From Streptomyces gelaticus (GTDB lineage: Bacteria; Actinomycetota; Actinomycetes; Streptomycetales; Streptomycetaceae): a DNA stretch of 64,000 bases. Below the pieces are notes generated by a model, which saw only the letters and a program-made list of their open reading frames with translations, searched no databases and had not been told where the DNA came from. A program made the position numbers and the translations under genes. The stretch covers positions 62,001-126,000 of the forward strand of contig NZ_BMTF01000007.1 of the NCBI RefSeq assembly GCF_014649535.1. Direction: 5' to 3'. Shown piece after piece: positions 27,316 through 35,965 of this stretch (position 1 is the first letter of the stretch; every line of letters starts with the position of its first letter).

Positions 27316-29099
27316 CTACCCTCACGCCAGGCGCGCCACAGACGCGCGTACTGGCCGCCCAGAGCCACCAGCTCCCCGTGCGTTCCTTCCTCCACCACAC
27401 GCCCTGCGGACAGCACGGCGATCCGGTCCGCCGCCATCGCCTGGGTCAGCCGGTGCGCCACGAACAGCGTGGTCCGCCCCGAGCACGCGGCCAGCACGGC
27501 CCGCTCCAGTTCGGCGGCGCCCTCACTGCCCGCCTCCGCGGTCGACTCGTCGAGCACCACCACCGGCGCACGGCCCAACACCAGCCGGGCCAGGGCGATC
27601 TGGGCGACCTCGGTGACGTCCAGGCGCTCGCCGCCCTCGCCGACCGTGGTGTTCAGCCCGTCGGGCAGCAGCTCGGCCCACTCGCCCGCGCCGACCGTGC
27701 GCAATGCCTCCATCAGCTCGGCGTCGCTCGCCCCGGGTGCGGCGAGCCGCAGATCGTCGGCGAGCGGACCCGAGAACACATGCGTCTCCTGCGTCAGGAT
27801 GCTCACCAGGGCCCGCGCCCCGGCCTCGTCCAGACCGGCGAGGTCGTGCGGCCCGATGCGTACCGCACCCGTCTGCGGGGTCCCGATGCCGGCGATCAGC
27901 GCGGCAAGGGTCGACTTACCGGCACCCGTCGCCCCCACCAGCGCCAGCGAACCACCGGCCGGGACGGACAGGTTCACCTCCCGCAGGACCGGTTCCTCGG
28001 TGTCGGGATAGCTGAAGGTCAGCCCCTCCACCGTCACCGGATACGCCCCGGCGCCGGTCGGCGCGACGGACACCTCGCCCACCAGCCGGTCCTCCGCCGG
28101 CTCCCCCAGCACCCCGACCAGACGGGTGAGGCTCGCCCCCGACTTCTGCGCCTCGTCGAAGGTGAACATGATGGCGCCCAGCGGGGTGAACAGCCGGTGG
28201 AACATCAGCGGGGCCGCCGAGACCTCGCCCAGACTGGCGGCGTCGGCCTCCAGCAGGGCGTACCCCACCACCACGATCAGGACCAGCCCGATGAACTCGG
28301 CGCGGTTCTCCCGGCCGACGAACCGCCCGAAGAAGCGGAACACATCGACGCCGAGATCGCGCACCCGCCACGACTCCCGGGTGACCTTCTCGCGGACGGC
28401 GTCCTCCATGCGAAACGCCCGGACCGTGTCGATCCCGTTCAGACCGCTGATCAACGCCTGGGCGCGGTCGGCCTGGGCGGCGCGCTGCTTCCGGTAGAGC
28501 GGTGCGGACCGGGGCAGGTACCACCGCAGCGCCAGCCCGTACGCGGGCAGCGCGCCGGCGCCCGCCAGGCCCAGCCGCCAGTCCAGCCCGAACATGCCGG
28601 CCGTGGCGATGACTACCAGCACGCCCGCGGAGAACACCGTGGGAACGGCGGACCGGATGCCCTTGGACAGCACGGCCACGTCGTCGCCGACCCGGGAGAG
28701 CACATCGCCCCGGCCGACCTGCTCGACGCGTGCGCTCGGCATCCCCAGCACGGCACGGACGGCACCCTCCCGCAGCCGGGCGAGCAGTTCCGCCCCCAGC
28801 CGCCCGATCAGGTACGTCGACACGGCGGTGGCCACCGCACCGAGCAGCGCGGCGGCCACCATCAGCACCCCGACGGTGAGGAGCACCGAGCGCGACCCGC
28901 CTCCGGTCACCCCGTCGACCACCCGGCTCAGCAGGAGCACGGGGAGGACCTGGAGGGCTGCCCCCGCCACCGTGGTGAGCAGGGTGGCGGCCGTCAGCCA
29001 GGGGGCCCGGCGGCAGTGCGCCGCGACCCACCCGGCGGCCTCACCCCCGGTCGCCGTGCGCAGGGTTGCCGGGGCGACACGGGTGTCGGCGGTGCTCAC
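27312..29099 (-). CDS. cchG: ABC exporter half-transporter with degenerate signature
   Basis: The 595-residue half-exporter has a six-TM domain (about 30-320) and an ATPase domain with a perfect Walker A (VGATGAGKSTLAAL) and Walker B (PVVVLDESTAEAG). The signature that should be LSGGQ reads LDVTEVAQIALARL and is clearly degenerate. These defects complement those of the cchI product, so the two should form a heterodimer with one working and one dead ATP site. The GTG at 29099 (VSTADTRVAP) follows the lipoprotein gene by 46 bases. It matches cchG by position; siderophore export is likely but unproven. Confidence 0.9.
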   Translation of the reverse strand: MSTADTRVAPATLRTATGGEAAGWVAAHCRRAPWLTAATLLTTVAGAALQVLPVLLLSRVVDGVTGGGSRSVLLTVGVLMVAAALLGAVATAVSTYLIGRLGAELLARLREGAVRAVLGMPSARVEQVGRGDVLSRVGDDVAVLSKGIRSAVPTVFSAGVLVVIATAGMFGLDWRLGLAGAGALPAYGLALRWYLPRSAPLYRKQRAAQADRAQALISGLNGIDTVRAFRMEDAVREKVTRESWRVRDLGVDVFRFFGRFVGRENRAEFIGLVLIVVVGYALLEADAASLGEVSAAPLMFHRLFTPLGAIMFTFDEAQKSGASLTRLVGVLGEPAEDRLVGEVSVAPTGAGAYPVTVEGLTFSYPDTEEPVLREVNLSVPAGGSLALVGATGAGKSTLAALIAGIGTPQTGAVRIGPHDLAGLDEAGARALVSILTQETHVFSGPLADDLRLAAPGASDAELMEALRTVGAGEWAELLPDGLNTTVGEGGERLDVTEVAQIALARLVLGRAPVVVLDESTAEAGSEGAAELERAVLAACSGRTTLFVAHRLTQAMAADRIAVLSAGRVVEEGTHGELVALGGQYARLWRAWREGS

Positions 29100-29145
29100 A
29101 CGAAGACCAAATCTCTCCGGGGACGGGTCAGTCCGATCGGCATGT

Positions 29146-30195
29146 CTAGTCGACCGACTTGACGAGTTCGTCGATCGCGTAGGGCAACGACAGCAGGGTG
29201 CCCTGGGACATGGCCGCGCCGACCGCCGGACCCTCGCTGTCCAACAGGTAGGACACCTTGCCGTCCTTGACCGCGGACAGGTTGGTGAACAGCTCGAACT
29301 TCTTCAGCGCTTCGGTGTCCGCCTTGTCGTTGATGACGAAGATGCGGTCGACGTCGACCAGATCGACGCGCTCGGGGGACAGCGCGGTGAAGAATTTGCC
29401 GTCCGCGATCCTGTCGATCTCCGTTTGGTACGTGAAGCCGATGCCCGTCGTCAGCCGCCCGCGCACGTCGGTGGAGGTGAACGGTGCGACGGAGTCCTTG
29501 TACCAGGAGAGCGCCACGGCGGTCCGGCCGGCGAACTCCGGGTGCGCCTTCTTGGCCGCGTCGAGCTTGTCCTGGATGCCCTGCACCAGCTCGGTTCCCT
29601 CGCGCTCCTTGCCGAGCGCCTTGGCGATGTGCACCGCGTTGTCCTGCCACGGAGCGCTGAAGGGCTCCTTCTCGCCCTTGGTGCGGCCCACCGTCGGGGC
29701 GATCCTGGAGAGTTTCTCGTAGGCGGCCTTGTCGATCTCGGAATAGACCGCGACGATCAGATCCGGCCGCAGGGCGGCGATCTTCTCGTAATTCGGGCCC
29801 GAGTCACCGTTGTTCATGACGACCTCGGGGCGGGTGTCGCCCCACTTGTCCTTCACCCAGGGCCACTGGGTGTTGATGTCGGGGGACTTGCCCGCCGGGT
29901 TCGGATACTGGTCGACCATGCCGACCGGCTTGATGCCGAGCGCCAGGACGGCCTGGTCGTCCGTGTAGCCGACCGAGACGACGCGCCGGGGCGCCTTGGT
30001 GATCTGCGTGGATCCGAAGGCGTGCTCCACGGTGACCGGGAACGCGCCGTCGGCCGCGGCCGGGGCGTCGTCGCTCTTCTCGTCCACCGAGCCGGAACCG
30101 CATCCCGCGAGGAGACCGGCACCGAGCGCCGTCGCGGACAGTGTCGCCGCCACCCGCCGCCAGGGCTTCACAAGCGTCGTTCGATGGAGAAGCAT
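29146..30195 (-). CDS. cchF: Ferri-siderophore-binding lipoprotein
   Basis: The protein is a FecB/FhuD-type periplasmic-binding fold protein made as a lipoprotein. A basic N-terminus precedes a hydrophobic stretch and the lipobox LLAGC (Cys near residue 32). The mature part contains RVVSVGYTDDQAVLALGIKP and the LRPDLIVAVYSEID segment typical of iron-siderophore receptors. The ATG at 30195 has AAGGG seven bases upstream; the frame extends to 30249 without support. An iron box lies 72 bases upstream. With CchC, CchD and CchE it forms the ferri-coelichelin importer. Confidence 0.93.
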   Translation of the reverse strand: MLLHRTTLVKPWRRVAATLSATALGAGLLAGCGSGSVDEKSDDAPAAADGAFPVTVEHAFGSTQITKAPRRVVSVGYTDDQAVLALGIKPVGMVDQYPNPAGKSPDINTQWPWVKDKWGDTRPEVVMNNGDSGPNYEKIAALRPDLIVAVYSEIDKAAYEKLSRIAPTVGRTKGEKEPFSAPWQDNAVHIAKALGKEREGTELVQGIQDKLDAAKKAHPEFAGRTAVALSWYKDSVAPFTSTDVRGRLTTGIGFTYQTEIDRIADGKFFTALSPERVDLVDVDRIFVINDKADTEALKKFELFTNLSAVKDGKVSYLLDSEGPAVGAAMSQGTLLSLPYAIDELVKSVD

Positions 30196-30266
30196 CCGGA
30201 ATCCCTTGCTTTCACACGGTCCACTGCACCTCTGCGTAAGGGCAGCCAAACCTTATCCCATGCAGG

Positions 30267-30285
30267 TGAGGATAGCCTATCCTAA
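30267..30285. promoter_or_regulatory. Iron box upstream of cchF
   Basis: TGAGGATAGCCTATCCTAA (reverse TTAGGATAGGCTATCCTCA) matches the iron-box consensus at 16 of 19 positions by my count and lies between cchE and cchF, upstream of the leftward cchF. It suggests that cchF-G-H-I has its own iron-controlled promoter, separate from cchB-C-D-E. Confidence 0.78.
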
Positions 30286-30345
30286 CCAGCCAATTTCCCT
30301 CTGTTGGGCATGAGTTGGGACGTCACCCGCACGCACGCCGCGCGG

Positions 30346-31236
30346 CTACGGATCGAGTCGTACGTGCGTACGGCCGACCGGCACGATGAGCGGCCGGTCC
30401 CCCACCGGATCGTCGATCACCGCGGCGCGCAGCCCGAACGCCTCGTGCAGCAGCTCGGCGGTGATCACGTCACGCGGGTGCCCCTGTGCGAGGACGGATC
30501 CCGCCCGCATCACGATGAGGTGGTCGCTGTAGCGCGTGGCCAGATTGAGGTCGTGCAGCACCATGACCACGGTGCGCCCCGACTCGTGCAGATCGTCCAC
30601 CAGATCGAGCACGTCGATCGCGTGAGCCAGGTCCAGATAGGTGGTCGGCTCGTCCAGCAGCAGCAGGTCGGTGCCCTGGGCCAGGGCCATCGAGATCCAG
30701 ACGCGCTGGCGCTGCCCGCCGGACAGCGAGTCGACCGGGCGGTCCGCCAGCTCCAGGACCCCGGTCATGGTCAGCGCGCGCTCCACCACGCCCGCGTCGT
30801 CCGAGGACCACTGCCGCAGCCAGCTCTGGTGCGGATGGCGCCCCCTGGCAACCAGGTCCGCCACCGTCAGCCCCTCCGGTGCGACCGGCGCCTGCGGCAG
30901 CAGGCCCAGCTTCTTCGCCACATCCCTGGTCCGGAGCCCGGCGATGTCCTCGCCGTCCAGCACGACCGAGCCGCCGGCCGGCTTGAGCAGCCGGGTCAAA
31001 GTGCGCAACAGGGTCGACTTGCCACAGCCGTTGGGACCGATGATCGTGGTGATCACCCCTGGAGGGATCGCCACGTCGAGGCCGTCGATGACCTTCCGGC
31101 CGCCGTACCCGACCGTGACGCCCCTGGCCGCCAGCCGCGCTCCGCCCTCGCCTCCGGTCTCCGGCACGGTCTCGACCTCGGTGGTGAACTGAGCGGCCAC
31201 GAGCCCTCCTTGGTTGGATTCGTCTTGCTTTCTCAC
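30346..31236 (-). CDS. cchE: Ferri-siderophore ABC transporter ATPase
   Basis: This FecE/FepC-type ATPase has Walker A IIGPNGCGKSTLLRTL, Q-loop LLPQAPVAPEG, signature [15 protein letters not shown], Walker B LLLLDEPTTYLD and the switch His in VLHDLN. The GTG at 31236 starts 3 bases after the cchD stop with GAGG six bases upstream. A second GTG at 31200 has AGGAGG four bases before it and would drop 12 residues. It powers import of the ferric siderophore through CchC/CchD. Confidence 0.95.
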   Translation of the reverse strand: MRKQDESNQGGLVAAQFTTEVETVPETGGEGGARLAARGVTVGYGGRKVIDGLDVAIPPGVITTIIGPNGCGKSTLLRTLTRLLKPAGGSVVLDGEDIAGLRTRDVAKKLGLLPQAPVAPEGLTVADLVARGRHPHQSWLRQWSSDDAGVVERALTMTGVLELADRPVDSLSGGQRQRVWISMALAQGTDLLLLDEPTTYLDLAHAIDVLDLVDDLHESGRTVVMVLHDLNLATRYSDHLIVMRAGSVLAQGHPRDVITAELLHEAFGLRAAVIDDPVGDRPLIVPVGRTHVRLDP

Positions 31237-31239
31237 CGT

Positions 31240-32301
31240 CTACCTCAGGTTCGCCCGCACCAGCAGAAGGACGAGGAAGGGGCCGCCGAGCGCGGCGGTG
31301 ACCACACCGACCGGCACCGTGACCGGCAGCGCCGTACGCGCCACCAGGTCCGAGCCGATCAGCAGCAGCGCCCCCACCAGGCCGGAGGCCACCATCGGCG
31401 GCGTCGGGAACCTCGCCAGACGCATCGCCACCTGCGGTGCCACCAGAGCGACGAACGGAACCGGGCCCGCCGCGCTCACCGCCACCGCGGCCAGCAGCAC
31501 CGCACACAGCAGCAGGATCGCCCGCACCCGCGTGTACCGGACGCCCAGGCCAGCGGCGACGTCGTCACCGAGGTGCATCGGCTTGAACTGGAACGCGACA
31601 CCGGCCACCACGACGACGAGGACGACCGTGCACCGGAGCGCCACCTCGACCTCGTCCGACGACCGGTCGGCCAGCGAACCGACCAGCCACGCCTGGGCCC
31701 TGGCCACGTCCCTGATGTCGGCCCGCACCAGCAGCCACGTCGTGATCGCCTCCATCACGGCACTCACCGAGATGCCGATGAGGATGAGCCGGAAGCCGTC
31801 GATCCCGCGCCGCCACGCCAGGAAGTACACCAGCAGCCCCGTGCCGAGACCGCCCGCGAGCGCCGCCGCGGGCAGGCCCACCGAGCCGACCACCGCCGCG
31901 GCGGTGCCGCCCGACACCGTCACCAGGAACACCGCGACCGCGCCGGCTCCCCCGGTGATGCCCAGGATGTCCGGGCTGGCGAGCGGGTTGCGGGCGACGG
32001 ACTGCGTGATCGCCCCGGACACGCCCAGCGCGATCCCCACGACGAGACCGGCCAGCGCACGCGGCATCCGCAGTTCCATGACCACGAACTCGTCGACCTG
32101 TTCGCCCCGGCCGAGGATCGTGGCGATCACCCGGGACAGGCCGATGGGGAAGTCCCCGACCCCGATGGAGAGGCAGAACACCAGGAAGGTCGCCGCCGCA
32201 AGCAGCAGCGTGACCAGGACGAGCCAGGGACGCCATACGAACGACACCCGTCCGAGCCGCACGCCCGGCGCCACCGAGGGGTTCACGTCTGTCCCGTTCA
32301 T
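31240..32301 (-). CDS. cchD: FecCD-family siderophore permease
   Basis: This is a hydrophobic protein of 353 residues with the ten-TM pattern of the FecCD/BtuC family, including LRMPRALAGLVVGIALGVSGAI early and the cytoplasmic coupling segment LGDDVAAGLGVRYTR. It pairs with CchC to form the membrane channel. The ATG at 32301 overlaps the stop of cchC (ATGA), indicating coupled translation. Both permeases belong to the leftward cchB-E operon. Confidence 0.94.
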   Translation of the reverse strand: MNGTDVNPSVAPGVRLGRVSFVWRPWLVLVTLLLAAATFLVFCLSIGVGDFPIGLSRVIATILGRGEQVDEFVVMELRMPRALAGLVVGIALGVSGAITQSVARNPLASPDILGITGGAGAVAVFLVTVSGGTAAAVVGSVGLPAAALAGGLGTGLLVYFLAWRRGIDGFRLILIGISVSAVMEAITTWLLVRADIRDVARAQAWLVGSLADRSSDEVEVALRCTVVLVVVVAGVAFQFKPMHLGDDVAAGLGVRYTRVRAILLLCAVLLAAVAVSAAGPVPFVALVAPQVAMRLARFPTPPMVASGLVGALLLIGSDLVARTALPVTVPVGVVTAALGGPFLVLLLVRANLR

Positions 32302-33356
32302 GCGTTCCTGAACTTTCCCCGCCACACCAGAATCGCGAAGAACGGGGCGCCGAGGAGGGCGACCACCACACCCGCGTCCAGCTCGCCCGGCCGTACCACC
32401 AGGCGCCCCACGATGTCGCAGACCAGCAGGACGACGGCCCCGAGCAGCCCCGCGTACGGCACCAGCCAGCGGTAGTCCGGCCCGGTCAGGTACCGGGCCA
32501 CATGGGCCACCATCAGCCCGAGGAACGCGATGGGACCGCAGGCCGCCGTGGCAGCCCCGGCCAGCAGGGTGATGGCGACGATGCCGGCCGTCCGGCTCAC
32601 CGCGATGTTCACGCCCAGCCCCCGCGCCACGTCGTCACCCAGATTGAGCAGATTGAGGGCGGGCAGGGTGATCAGCGCCAGTACCAGTCCGACCGCGATG
32701 AACGCGGTCACCGGCCGGATGACGTCGAATCCGACACCGGCCACGGAGCCCGCGTTCCAGAACCGCAGTGCGTTCAGCGACTTCTGGTCGGACAGCGCCA
32801 CCGCCGTGGTCATCGCCGCGAGGAACACCGTGATCCCCTGCCCGGCCAGAGCGAGCGTCAGCGGATTGCCCGCCCCCCGGCCGATGCTCGCGAGGCCGAA
32901 GACGACCACGCCGGCGATCGCCGCTCCCACGAAGGCGAACCAGACGTACTGGAACGGGTCGGCGAGGCCGAACACAGCGATCACCGACACCACGGCGAAC
33001 GAGGCTCCGGCGTTCACCCCCAGCAGGCCGGTGTCGGCTATCGGGTTGCGCGTGTAGCCCTGGATCAGCGCACCGCCGGTCCCCAGGGCGATGCCCGCGA
33101 CGATCGCGAGCACCGTCCGCGGCACCCGCACGGTCTGCACGACGAGTCTGATCCCGGTGAGCCGCCGGTCGGGGTCGGGCGCCGCGAACAGTCCGTACCA
33201 GACCTCGGCGGGGCTCAGCGCGCGGGCGCCGACGGCCAAGGAGACCGCCGCGGCGATCGCAAGGACCGCCACGAGTGCGAGCAGACCGACGAGCCGCCGC
33301 CGGCGGGCCACTGAGGTCCCCCCGGGGGCGGGACGCTCAACTGCAGTCGTGCGCAT
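32298..33356 (-). CDS. cchC: FecCD-family siderophore permease
   Basis: The 352-residue BtuC-fold permease contains VRVPRTVLAIVAGIALGTGGALIQ and the coupling helix LNLGDDVARGLGVN. It is paralogous to the neighbouring cchD product and together they form the heterodimeric ferri-siderophore channel. It starts 11 bases after the cchB stop and ends in an ATGA overlap with cchD, so the four genes B-C-D-E are tightly packed and probably cotranscribed from the iron box at 34806-34824. Confidence 0.94.
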   Translation of the reverse strand: MRTTAVERPAPGGTSVARRRRLVGLLALVAVLAIAAAVSLAVGARALSPAEVWYGLFAAPDPDRRLTGIRLVVQTVRVPRTVLAIVAGIALGTGGALIQGYTRNPIADTGLLGVNAGASFAVVSVIAVFGLADPFQYVWFAFVGAAIAGVVVFGLASIGRGAGNPLTLALAGQGITVFLAAMTTAVALSDQKSLNALRFWNAGSVAGVGFDVIRPVTAFIAVGLVLALITLPALNLLNLGDDVARGLGVNIAVSRTAGIVAITLLAGAATAACGPIAFLGLMVAHVARYLTGPDYRWLVPYAGLLGAVVLLVCDIVGRLVVRPGELDAGVVVALLGAPFFAILVWRGKFRNA

Positions 33357-33367
33357 GTCGGCGCTCG

Positions 33368-34720
33368 TTATCCCTTTGCCCCGGTGCCGTCGGCGACCGG
33401 CCGGGCCTCGTCGGAGGCGGACTCGACTCCCCGGTCGAGCAGCGAGTCGAGGATCTCGCCGACCCGTATCGCGGTGTTGGACAGCAACGACGTCGTGATG
33501 CCGTGCGTGTGCTCCGTGCCGCCCTGGAGATAGATGCCGCAGCGCAGAGAGGGGTCGGTCGAGACGCGGTAGTCGCGCTCGACGCGGACGCGGCCCTCGT
33601 CGTCGCGCAGGCAGCGGTCGGCCGCCTCGCCGAGCAGGCCGAGGGGGTCGGCGGGGCTGTAGCCGGTGGCGAACACCACGACATCGGCGTCCAGAACCGT
33701 CTCCTCGCCCGTGACCAGGGACTTCACGGTGGCACGTACACCGTCGGGCGTCTCCTCCACCTCGCTGACCCGGGACACGTTGAGGAAGCGCAGCCGTTCG
33801 GTGCCCAGGACCTTCTCCTGGTACATCTGCCGGTACAGGTCGTCGATGAGATCGATGTCCACCACGGAGTAGTTGGTGTTGCCGTGATAGGCCATCAGCC
33901 GGCTCTTGACGCTCTCGGGCGCGGTGAAGTAGTCGTCGACCGCCCCGGGGTCGAAGATCCGGTTGGCGAAGCTGCTGTCGTCGGCGGGGCTGTAGCCGTA
34001 GCGGGAGAAGACCGCGCAGACCTCGGCCCCGGGGAAGCGGCGGTGCAGGTAGGCGACGTTCTCGGCGGCGCTCTGCCCGGCGCCCACGACGACGAACCGC
34101 TGGGGCGAGGTGCCCTCAAGGCCGTCGACCTTGCGCAGGAGATCGGAGTTGTGCCAGACGCGGTCACCGCGCTCGACACCCGCCGGCATGAGGGGCCGCA
34201 GCCCGGTACCGATGACGAGGTTGCGGGCCTGGTGGACCTTCAGCCCCTCCTCCGAGCGGACGGTCACGTCCAGGTGGTCCACAACACCGTCGTGGACGAA
34301 GGGAGTGACGGAGACGACCTCGTGACCGTAGGAGACCATGGTGTCGACCTTGGCCGCGGCCCACTCGAAGTAGTCGTGGAACTCGACCCGCAGCGGGAAG
34401 AGGTTCTTGTGGTTGATGAAGTCGATCAGCCGGTCCTTGCTCTGCAGGTAGCAGAGGAAGCTGAACTCGCTGGCCGGGTTCCGGAGCGTCACCAGGTCCT
34501 TGAGGAAGGAGACCTGCATGGTGGCGTCGTCGATCAGCATGCCGCGGTGCCAGCCGAAGCCCGGCTGCTGCTCGAAGAAGTGAGCGGTGACCGGCTCCTG
34601 CCTGCCGACGCCTGAGTTGTGCTCGCTCAGCGCAATCGCCATGGCCACGTTGGAGGGGCCGAAGCCGATGCCGATCAGGTCGTGGACCAGTGGTGCGTCG
34701 CCAGGAAGAACCGGTGACAT
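33368..34720 (-). CDS. cchB: L-ornithine N5-monooxygenase
   Basis: This class B flavoprotein has the FAD motif IGIGFGPSNVAMA at its N-terminus, the NADPH motif VVVGAGQSAAENV in the middle and FATGYSP near the C-terminus, as in SidA/PvdA/IucD hydroxylases. The segment MQVSFLKDLVTLRNP is typical of ornithine-specific members. It makes N5-hydroxyornithine, which CchA formylates and CchH incorporates. The ATG at 34720 has GGGAG four bases upstream. It is the first gene of the leftward operon and diverges from cchA. Confidence 0.96.
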   Translation of the reverse strand: MSPVLPGDAPLVHDLIGIGFGPSNVAMAIALSEHNSGVGRQEPVTAHFFEQQPGFGWHRGMLIDDATMQVSFLKDLVTLRNPASEFSFLCYLQSKDRLIDFINHKNLFPLRVEFHDYFEWAAAKVDTMVSYGHEVVSVTPFVHDGVVDHLDVTVRSEEGLKVHQARNLVIGTGLRPLMPAGVERGDRVWHNSDLLRKVDGLEGTSPQRFVVVGAGQSAAENVAYLHRRFPGAEVCAVFSRYGYSPADDSSFANRIFDPGAVDDYFTAPESVKSRLMAYHGNTNYSVVDIDLIDDLYRQMYQEKVLGTERLRFLNVSRVSEVEETPDGVRATVKSLVTGEETVLDADVVVFATGYSPADPLGLLGEAADRCLRDDEGRVRVERDYRVSTDPSLRCGIYLQGGTEHTHGITTSLLSNTAIRVGEILDSLLDRGVESASDEARPVADGTGAKG

Positions 34721-34805
34721 GTCACTCCCATCGTGCGGGAAAGCCGCCTGTCAGGCGTAGGGAAGGTACGAGAGATGGGCACGCCGACGGAGCTGCCCAA
34801 CAAAC

Positions 34806-34824
34806 TTAGGTGAGCCTAAGCTAA
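34806..34824. promoter_or_regulatory. Iron box for the cchB-E operon
   Basis: TTAGGTGAGCCTAAGCTAA lies 85 bases upstream of the cchB ATG. It fits the 19-bp iron-box consensus and is one of two boxes in the cchA/cchB divergent region. Confidence 0.82.
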
Positions 34825-34908
34825 TCATGCAGTGTTGTCGACAGGGTGATCCGCCATCCGCACCCTGACGATCCGTCAATCACGGCCCGAAATACCCCTG
34901 TTGCAAAC

Positions 34909-34927
34909 TAAGGTAAGCCTTGCTTTA
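34909..34927. promoter_or_regulatory. Iron box for cchA
   Basis: TAAGGTAAGCCTTGCTTTA lies 38 bases before the cchA ATG. It is a weaker match than its neighbour but has the right spacing, and the pair gives each direction of the divergent promoter its own operator. Confidence 0.72.
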
Positions 34928-34965
34928 CTTACCGCCGGTCTACCCCTGCCCTGAGGAGGAACCCC

Positions 34966-35913
34966 ATGCGGGTCGTCATGTTCGGTTACCAGACCTGGGG
35001 CCATCGCACCCTGCAGGCCCTCCTGGACTCCGAGCACCAGGTGGTTCTGGTCGTGACGCACCCCAGGAGCGAGCACGCGTACGAGAAGATCTGGAGCGAT
35101 TCCGTCGCCGACCTCGCCGAGGACCACGGCATCCCGGTGCTGATCCGCAACCGCCCGGACGACGACGAGCTGTTCGAGCGCCTCGAGGCGGCCGACCCGG
35201 ACATCATCGTGGCCAACAACTGGCGGACATGGATCCCGCCGCGGATCTTCGGCCTCCCGCGCCACGGCACCCTGAACGTGCACGATTCACTGCTGCCGAA
35301 GTACGCCGGGTTCTCCCCGCTGATCTGGGCCCTGATCAACGGCGAGTCCGAAGTGGGCGTCACCGCGCACATGATGGACGACGAGCTCGACGCCGGCGAC
35401 ATCGTCCGCCAGGAGGCGGTTCCGGTCGGCCCGTCGGACACCGCCACCGACCTCTTCCACAAGACCGTCGACCTCATCGCCCCGGTCACCATCGGCGCAC
35501 TCGACCTGATCGCCGGCGGGCAGACGGAGTTCACCAAGCAGGACCGCTCCCTGGCCAGCTTCTTCCACAAGCGGTCCACCGAGGACATCCGCATCGACTG
35601 GTCCTGGCCGGCCGAGGACCTCGAACGCCTGGTCCGCGCCCAGTCGGATCCGTACCCCAGCGCCTTCACCTTCCACCGGGGCGAGCGGCTCGAAGTTCTC
35701 GCCTCGGTGGTGTCCCGGGGCCGCTACGGCGGCACGCCCGGCCGCATCTTCTACCGCGAGGGCGAAGGCGTGGTGATCGTCGCCGGAGCCGACGCCCGCA
35801 CCGGCCGCAACCACGGTCTGGCCATCACGCGCGTACGGACCGGGAACGGCCGGGAGATGCCTGCGAAGGAGTACTTCACCTCCATGGGCGGCTACCTGAC
35901 CAACCGCCCCTGA
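34966..35913 (+). CDS. cchA: Hydroxyornithine formyltransferase
   Basis: The 315-residue protein has the Fmt-like fold: an N-terminal formyl-THF domain with NVHDSLLPKYAGFSPLIWAL (catalytic His and SLLPKYxG) and HMMDDELDAGDIV, then a small C-terminal barrel from about residue 205. It transfers a formyl group from N10-formyl-THF to the hydroxylamine of N5-hydroxyornithine. The strong GAGGAGG six bases before the ATG fixes the start. It diverges from cchB, each with its own iron box, and matches cchA of the coelichelin cluster. Confidence 0.93.
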   Translation: MRVVMFGYQTWGHRTLQALLDSEHQVVLVVTHPRSEHAYEKIWSDSVADLAEDHGIPVLIRNRPDDDELFERLEAADPDIIVANNWRTWIPPRIFGLPRHGTLNVHDSLLPKYAGFSPLIWALINGESEVGVTAHMMDDELDAGDIVRQEAVPVGPSDTATDLFHKTVDLIAPVTIGALDLIAGGQTEFTKQDRSLASFFHKRSTEDIRIDWSWPAEDLERLVRAQSDPYPSAFTFHRGERLEVLASVVSRGRYGGTPGRIFYREGEGVVIVAGADARTGRNHGLAITRVRTGNGREMPAKEYFTSMGGYLTNRP

Positions 35914-35965
35914 CGCACCATCAGCATCCTGGCCCCCAGGGCGTCCTCCGCGACTCCGACCCCGG

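Noticed and set aside
30304..32475. 723-codon open frame opposite cchC-E
   Set aside because: It is a His/Arg/Gln-rich shadow of three transporter genes with intact motifs.
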